Assembly: GCA_019649035.1 (NCBI GenBank)
Contig: BMAT01011208.1
Span: 128,160-156,968 of the forward strand
From: Elysia marginata
Taxonomy: Eukaryota; Mollusca; Gastropoda; Plakobranchidae
Length of the DNA stretch: 28,809 nucleotides
Direction of reading: 5' to 3'
Part shown: positions 12,001-21,000 of the stretch, piece after piece
Numbering within the stretch: position 1 is the stretch's first letter
How the letters are laid out: every line of letters starts with the position of its first letter
Program-made: the position numbers and the translations under genes
The notes under the pieces: model-generated
What the model saw: the letters and a program-made list of their open reading frames with translations, nothing else
The model's database searches: none
What the model was told of the DNA's origin: nothing

Positions 12001-15000
12001 AAATTGAAATTTAGATGATGTTTTTAAATAGCAAAGACTGTATCAAAAGATCTACCACCATCTGTTGCCTGTAAGTAGTGTCGTAAAGTCCATTCATTAT
12101 TTTTGTTTGAAATTCAGTATTTCGAGTTTTCAGTGTTTTTGAAGAGAATGGATTTTATCTCAATGTATTTATGTTATATTTTTCAAATTGGAAACAACAT
12201 GACATTTCAAGTGTGTTTTTAATCTTTTCCAGACCGGCTGACAGGTGCAGTGCTGGATAACTTGATAGAAAGTGTGCACTTGCTTCTCACTGTGAAGACA
12301 AGGGAGATCATAAAAACAGCCCTTGGTTTCATCAAAGTTCTCTTGTCTGCCTATGACAATACAGTGTTAGCTGCACACCTCAAAGATATGGTTTGTGTCA
12401 GAAAATATCAAATATTGTTTTCTTGGGCTGTAGTATTGTTTGATTTTCAGATAAAATGGCTTATAAGACAATGTCTTATTTTTATAAAGAGATTGAACAA
12501 AGATAATTAAAAAAATCATTTGTATCCATCTAATCCAAGGATACAAAAATGCTTTTAAAGGATGACCCTCTTGCCAAAAGTTGATGTAGCATGACATTAT
12601 TGCTGAAGAAGTAACCTGTTAATTTAACATTATTTTGTTTCTTTTGAAAGGATTAATTTTCAAATGAATATATTTTACTGCATCAATTTTAATTCATGAA
12701 CACATTTAATTTGCTTTTCAGCTTTACAACCCCGGAAGTGATATTTTAACATACAATTTGGTTTAAGCATGACCTAATTTGGTATGCGGTACAGTGTTTG
12801 TTAATTATTCTCAGTATTCAAACCTTATTTTTTTCTCTTCAAATTTTAGTTGAACAGCTTGCATGAGATTGCTGAGAAAGGAAATATGAGACGTCTTACC
12901 AAGATCATCTATGTGAAGCTCATCAAGAAATTTGGGTATAAAGTTTACTTCTCTCTTTTTAAAACTACAAGAAGTTTAAAAGACTTTTCAGAAAATCCTG
13001 ATAATTTCAAGCAAAGTTTAGAGGCTCAGAAAAAGACTGTTCAAATATCATACCGTCGAATGTTGCTAGTTTGCAAGGCCTGTTCATTTTATTCTTGCTC
13101 TAATGCTGTTTTTGTTGATAAGTTTTAGCGATTTAATTTATTTGTTTTTATGGCAATGATATTGTTTTTCTGTTCCACATTACACTGTACATTTATAAAG
13201 ATAAATAAATTGAGATTATGGTACATTTGCTTTATATCCAGATATGAGCTCATTCTCAGTATGACTCAAGCAAGCATTCATAAATTGTTGAAGAGTATTT
13301 ACAAGTCCAATGAGAGAGCCAAGAAGAAGAAGGAGAAGGAAAATGAAGTTGATGATGAAGATGATGACAGTGATGATGAAGACACTGCTAAAGCTGAGCC
13401 TGAAAGGCAAGTATTTACATTATCTTATCTTGCAATACTCTTAAAATTGTTTTGAATGTTCATGCTGCCAAAAGAGAGAAAATCTTATGCACTCAATATA
13501 GACCAATTGCTGGACAATTGTTTTTATTCAAGTGCAAAACACCAAAATGCAAAAGCAGGAAAGTAGGAAAATCAATCATTGACATACAGTTAGTCGTACA
13601 TTTTCTTCAAATTCATTAGGGTTTTGACAAACTTGATTTTTAGAGGAATTCATATGATAGAAATATTGTTCTCATTTGTATATCTTTTCAGGCATAATTC
13701 ATAATCATTCCTTTCTCTACAAGGTTTATTTTTACATATCAAGCACCTTTTTTGGCAATAGTTAAGAAAATGGAATTTTAGCCATTTAATGTTTTTTTTT
13801 ACTACAATATAGGTATGCGTTGGGCACGTTGAAAGGGTTGGACACCTTGAAAAAAAAACATATTAAATTTGACAGAAAAAAAAACCCCACTGTATTAAAT
13901 TTGACAGAAAAAAAAAGAAAGTATTAAATTTGACAGAGGGCTGGTGTGCTGTGTATTATCTCATAATATTGACTCTAAAACACATCGTTTAAGTTAAATT
14001 TAAACAAGATTGTATTGGACCTCTTTGAATGGAGAGATCAGTTTAGGTAGGGCCTATCTATTTTAAAAAAGGTTACATTTCAAGCTCTTGGAAAAAATTC
14101 TATACTGCAAGGTATAAAAATTATCGAGACAATAAAGGAAGCATTAGCATTGAGTTGGAAAATGATTTTATTTATTTAAACAAAAAATTTGTACAATGCT
14201 AAGTTTTTTGTATGGAAAAGCCCCCTTAAACTAAAGTTATTGAAGTTGAAAAGTCATGTTGGTGTAGAATTATTTTTTTTGAGACATGGTCATAAGAAAA
14301 AAAATAAGTTGGCACAAAAACCATCTTATATTAGCAAAGAATTTTGCTTTTAAACATTATTTGTTAAGCATAATTTCACTGAATATTTATTAAATGAATT
14401 TTATTTTATATTCAAATATGTTTTTTTGGAAATCTGTTCGGTTTTCATAAAGCTTTCAAAGGTTTTAGATATTTTTTAAATTCTAATGAACATTCCTGCC
14501 AAGTGTTGTAAAATTGAATTCATTAATTTCAGCAGATGCAACTTTTGATGCTCTTACTTGATGTTTGATATGGAGTTTCTTATGGTTTTCTCAATAATTA
14601 CAGCATTGAAGACCTACTGCGAGACACTGACTCAGAACTGGATGATGATGACGATGATGATGGGAACAGGAACAAAGGAAAAAAAGTGTATAAGAAAAAA
14701 GAAAAACAGGCTTATCTCATGGAGACAGGAGAAGATGAGATTGTTGATTTTATGGATCCTGCAGCTTCAAAACAAATTCTAGGTTGGTCTTTAAAAAACC
14801 TGTAAGAAGAGCTGAACTTTTTTATTAAAAAGAGGCGAACTGTATTCCAGTTCCAATTATTTCCTTGGCATGGCTCAAAAGTGACATGATTAGGCATTAC
14901 CAGAGAAAAAAAAACAGGGAAGTGACACAACTGAATCCTTTTAAGCAAAATTTGAAAACTGAGTTTTTTAAGAATATTTTTAAAGTGATTTTAGAACTTA

Positions 15001-18000
15001 TCGGTATTGATTTTTATGCATTTAAATGTAACTGTAAGATTTCTCAAACAAGGACTGTGGCTATTTTTAGATAATGTTATATTGTCTATGCATTTGAAAT
15101 GTAGAACTCTTCGTTTCTGTTAAATGTTTCACTTGTTTACAACAGTTTTAACTGTAGCATAGATAACTTTGTTCAGCTTTAATGTATAGATTAGAGCAAC
15201 TAAGCACTGTTTTAGTGGATTTAAGGCGCTCTACATGTGAATTATGATAATTATTATTTAAATATATTCTTTGCTTTCTATTTGTAGCAACAAAACCAAA
15301 AGAAGACAAAAAGGATAACAGAGCTGGTGAAAAAGACAGAGGCTTCAAAATGGCCGCAGATGGCAGGCTTATCATCACTCAAGATGTTGAGGAAGAGGAG
15401 AAAAAGAACAGGAAAAGTATGGACTTAACTTTGTTACATTAGACCATTCTGGTTTGTTTTCTATCTGTTGGAAGTGCAAAAGTTCTGAAATGTTTTTTTT
15501 TTTAATTAGAAAAATATTCTTTTTTTATGATTGTTTTTTTTTCAAAATCAACACTCCTAAAAAGAGGGAAGTAAAAAAGAGTGGGCAGCTAAAATGAGCA
15601 AGTAATAACTAATTAGCTCTTTAGATTTTATTATACATCTAGCTCAATGAAAAAAAAAGGTAGACAGTTGTTGGCCTGTGAAAAAAATGATTATGCAGAG
15701 TCTGTAATAAAGATCTTAACTTAGATGAGGCAGTCAGGGCTGCCACTTATCCAAGGATCCACGGAAAACCCTTGGTTCATGAGATTCTCCGAGGGTCTGT
15801 GGTCCGATCTACAGACTTTTTGTGAGATTTTCCATGTGTCCGCTGTCTGATTGACTGTTATATATTTTTAACCTGTGACTATAAAATTGTGCCGACCACG
15901 GATGCACGGCGTAAGGCTGTTGCCTCATAGATCAGAAGGATTACAGGCATTCAGTGATGAAGGGTAGCCCTTACCATAGTTCATTAGGCTTACTGGTACA
16001 GAGTATAAAATCGGACAAACTTGCCCCCTGAACTGGCAAGAGTTCAAGTCAACATTCTCTAATGTGACCAATGAAAGAACGGTATCACTTTAGCACAACT
16101 CGATCTCATAACCGGTGTCCTTCACCTGCCTGCTCGAGTGGGAAAGGGACTCAACTCTGGGTAGCCGATTTTCTAGAAAATCGACCAAGAGTCGGGATTT
16201 GCTGATCACATTTTACTGTTCAGCTTTTTTTCTTGTGTTTAAAATGCCGCTATTTATAAACTACCACACTGATTCATATAAACTATACATATTAATAAAC
16301 TTATTAATAAAATATCCTGGGAGTGATCGGGTTGTAGGAAATGAAACATCGGACTTCAAGCTTACATCTCGCCCTCTATGAACCTCACAATGTAAACAAA
16401 AACGAGTGAAAGATAAGCATTTCATCTGATTTTCTGCCAAGTTTCATAACAATTAGACAGGGATCTATTATAGTTAGCTACTGTTATAAATCACTGCAAT
16501 CTGACAATGTTTAGTAGGTCAAAGGATGGCGTGATATTGAATACAACAACCACAAAATGTATGTATGCGAAAAATGCTGCTTGCTTGTATATGCCTGCGA
16601 GGCTGTCTGGTCGCAATAGATTGAGATTCTAGATCTAGATCTCTTAGATCTAGCTTAGATTATTCTGTGATTAGATTGTAGAGCTAAGGCAAACTATATA
16701 TTCCTTAAGTTTGATGATGCTAGGTCTAGTGAACTTCACATTTTCCAGTGATACTGATAGAGATCTAATCTAGAGTCAGATCTAGATTTAAATCAATGTT
16801 TCAGATTAGAATAGTCTCCATGCTGATATCAAAAGGGTATTGCTTGACGCCAGGAAGATAGCTTTCACATGCCATTGAGTGAAGAGAGCAAAAGCTGTTC
16901 ACATCAGCCAGCCTCCATCTAAAAAACAAAAGAAGGGCTAAACAAGGGGTTTAAAATTGAAAACTAGCATGTTGACCCTGGGTGACTCTCTCGTGGTAAC
17001 TCAACATCTACTTTGAAATCAAAATTGATGTGNNNNNNNNNNNNTTGTATGGGAGGGTTTAAGCCCATGGGGCTGCTTTATGTTGTAATTTATTAAAATG
17101 TAATCTTCAATTTCATTTGTTCAGTATCTTTCTATATACAGTTAAATCTATGAAATATGTCGCCATTTTTCGTTGCCATAAATAAAGGAAAGCACTTCTG
17201 GAGTTTTTATGGGGCGCTGAGTAGTACAGAGCAATCTGTTCATATTGTAATTTTGTAAGAATTTGAACATATTTAAAATTGGTTGTGATATAAATACTGT
17301 CATTTTAATAATTAAAAAAAAAATAGAAATGTTAAATTACTTAAAATTATGTAAGATTTGATCAAGTTGGTAACATACAGTTATCCTGTTGTTGCCTTAA
17401 AATTTTTTTTATGACGGTTATCATTGTTTTAATGTGTGGTAGCAAACTGCAAAGAGGCTTTTTTGCGATGACCGTGAAAAATCAGTGGATTGAACCACAT
17501 CTGAGTGGCAGCCCTGGGCAGTGCCTCCAATGTGCAAATTAAATTTCTTAGATCTTATATTATCATAATAGAATAACATTTTGATACATCAGCTTGGATA
17601 CACAATTTAAAACAATGTCATGAGAGGGGAGATGAGGAAAGGTGGTTTATATCAGAATAAATTTAAATAAGCAATAGGAACAAAAATACCTAAAATGGAA
17701 GGGGAATTAGGAAGGATAGACATATTTTTGTTGTGTGTGCGGTTTTTTTTGTATTATGATAAAAGTTGTTTTTGATTGCATGAATTAATTTCATTTAGGT
17801 AGGCAAACTTAAGTGCAAGATATTGTGTATGCTTAAAACGATGACTTCCAATGTCAGCTCATGTGAACAGAAAGTAATAGATTAAAATTTAATTGAGATA
17901 GAACATTAAAAGTAACCATCTATTTTCAAATTATCTTGGAAAAGGATGTAAAAAAATTTGAACTTGAACTTAACTTTACATCTAGTTGAAAGAAGCCTTA

Positions 18001-21000
18001 CAAAGGAATTAAGCAAAGGTAAGGATTTATTTCTTAAAATAAATTAATGAATTTTTGAACTCTTTAGGCTCTGGCAAAGCTGCAGAATCAGGTGATGAAG
18101 AGGACGACTTGGAAGATTTGTTTGCTGCTTTGGAAGGCGTGGGTGCCAAGGTTAGTAGCTTGCAAAAATTTAAATGTTTTAGTGTGAGGATTAGTTTCTG
18201 GTCAGTTTTCACCAAAATTTTCAGTTCAACAAAACCTAGCTTTTGTTTTCCATAAATTTGCTAAATAGGTCATGTTTGCAATTATTGTTACATGAGTATA
18301 TTCATATCCATTTTTTCAGACATTTTTACCTTTTTTCAAAGTTAAGTTTTTATAGACCTATTCTATTGAATAAGAAATAGGTAAGGCTGTGAAGAAAATT
18401 TGTGATACTGTCGTTTGTGACAAATTTTGAGTGTGACCTCTTCATACGTGCCATAAGTGAAATTCATGATTTTAAGCCCAATCTCACAATACTCTGATCA
18501 TTAACGGTTTCTCACAATCTGAAGTCACCAAAGTTATTAGTTTAGTTTATCCCGAACTTTCCTAATCTTCCTATTGCTTACAAAGAATTTATTAAACTTG
18601 GCTTGTTTGCAAACGTACTTGGCCATTGCTGTTTTTTTTTATAGTCAATGGCAATATCAAAAGTCATGTGTTGGCTATTAAAGACTGATAGTCTATTGCA
18701 AAGTGTCTTAACGTATGATAATTCTATTGGAGGATATTCTCTATTGAATTGTTAATTGCACCATGGCCTGTTACAAATAAGAGTAGATCTATCCAGATCC
18801 ACTTTCATTTCACTTCAGTAGATGGTCAAGTTTCACTTTCTTTTCAGCACTAGAACACTTTTCAAGACTAGATTTAGATCTAAGTTAGTCTAAAATCTAC
18901 TCTAGACCAATATCTACTTTTTACAAATTACGCCAAACAATCTAATTTTTTCAGTTGTTTGAGAAATCTGTGTAGAATACCTAAAAACAGGTTTTGATGA
19001 AGTAATGGCTTTATTCAAGATGAAAATGATACGAGGATAGAAATCTGTAGTTACGAGCAAAGCAATGATAAAGGAGATTTTTATGAAATTTTGAGTGGCT
19101 AGAACCAGGACTGGGATTAGATACCTAGAGCCAGAGTACATCTTGATGTAGAGATTTCACTGAGTCTTTTTTATAGTTTGGTGCAGTCAAGTAGATCTAT
19201 CTAGGCCTATCATTCAAACTTATACTATCTTCTGCAAAATGAGAATTTTCACTTCTTTTTTTAAAAAAATCTTTTTATGTAAGTCAGGGTCATGTGTTTT
19301 TGTTTATCTTTCTTTTGTTTATTTCTGGTCAATTATGGGTGCATATTTCAGAGAAAGCAAGACTTAATAGTAGTATATTATGGGTTGAATTTCATGACTA
19401 AAGAAAACCTGTTGTGATTCCAATGTTGAGATTGGGGGAAGGGAGGAGGGATGGGCCTAGAATGTTTGCAGTAAGCCTAACGCCAAGTGATATAGATCTA
19501 GCCCGTAGCTGACAGACCTGGATGCAAGTAACACAAAGTTTTAAAACTTTGACCATTGCAAAGGGTTACAACAACAAATTATGCACTCTAATTTGTATGC
19601 AAGTTTGCAAAAAGTTTTCAGAAACTAATTCAGTGAAATTAGTTTAGGCAGCTACATGATATTATTTTTGTCTCACCGATGGCGATTGTTATACTGCAAA
19701 CACACCCAATCTCACTACGAAACCCTTTGATTCTCATTCTTCATAGTCCAAAGAGGTTGGCAGGCCTGCCTCTTTCATATTTCTTGGTCAATCCATTAAA
19801 AATTTCTGACAAGCATTGTCGTGTAACTTGACTCATATGTAACATCAAAACACTGTTACAGTATTTCAGTGGGACCTTGGAATTGGGAAATTAGGAAGGA
19901 TTGGAAGAAACAACTTTTTAATATGTAAATTACATTGTTAATTGGGAAGAGAGACCCGGCAAATTGAGAGGCTTTTATGAAATTTACATATGTATTTAGA
20001 AAAAAGTATAACCTTTCAATATAGCTCTTGGAAATCAATGAAATTCCTGGTCTTTCCTGTATGTAAGTATTTCACAAGCAGGATCATAGCCTACTGTCAA
20101 ATTGGTTGTTTCGGTTGCTACTCAGAGACAAAGAACTATTTCTACAGCACACTTAGGAAATAAGCTTATGACAGTTGCTGGTGCCTATTACAAACTTTAT
20201 AGACAGACTTGTTTACACAAGAGTTATGCTCAAATCACACATGACCAGCCTGAAGCAAGATTTTTACCTGTGCGGGCCAAGATGATTGCTAACCCATCAT
20301 GCCATAACTTATGCTAGGTGTTTGCATAACCATTTCATGCAACAGAATCTTTGTCATTCTGCTTTATGACTGATGAGAGATCTGAATATGGTGTATTGAA
20401 AGCGATGAAAATTTTCTCTTATATGTATGATCTCATATTGATCTCCCAAATATGTCAATCCACAGTCATCGATTCACACTTATCAATTGTTGTTGCATGT
20501 TGGACTGAAGTTAAAACTGAAATTTCAGGTAGCTTCAGGCAAATCAGGAAAAAATTTTTATCATCTTCAAAAGTTTCCCACTGTATTATTTTCAAGTATT
20601 TTTTTCCTATAACACTTTGTCCGGACCCACAAATGTCATATTTGCGACCTTTTGTCACAGCACATTACAAGTAACTTGATATTTCAGTGTCTTTTTAAAA
20701 AAAAGTTTTCTAGACATCATTTATAAATATTGCATTATAAAACTTTTTTTTTCTTCAGAAAAAATCTAAAAAGAGAAAAAGAGACGAATCAGCCCCAGGA
20801 GATGACGATTATAATGAAGAAGAGACAGGAGCTTCAGCTTCAAAATACAAAGGCAAGGGATGCTATACCTAATAACAAAGTTTTTATTTGCCTTACTTGT
20901 TTTTTATAGGTTTGGTGATGTAAGTTTGTGTTTTAAGGAAGTACGATTAAAGTAACTCATTCTTTTATTAAAGAGTAGAATCCTCAAAATGTAAATAGCA

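Larger units (their letters stand above)
15735..17516. mobile_element. Non-autonomous DNA transposon 2 (CAGGGCTGCCACT ends, 6-bp target duplication)
   Basis: The left end CAGGGCTGCCACT (15735-15747) is a perfect 13-bp inverted match to AGTGGCAGCCCTG (17504-17516). Direct copies of GGCAGT flank it (15729-15734 and 17517-17522). The ends agree with those of the element at 267-1910, giving a shared CAGGGYTGCC terminus and the same duplication length. A 12-base assembly gap and a CTAGATCT island lie inside. I recognise no transposase. The element lies entirely in intron r-s of RRP12. Confidence 0.82.

Noticed and set aside
20102..20674. Two adjacent open stretches and possible snoRNA boxes in intron s-t
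   Set aside because: Ribosome-biogenesis genes often host snoRNAs, so I looked for C (RTGATGA), D (CTGA) and H/ACA boxes. The candidates lacked paired ends or sensible spacing.
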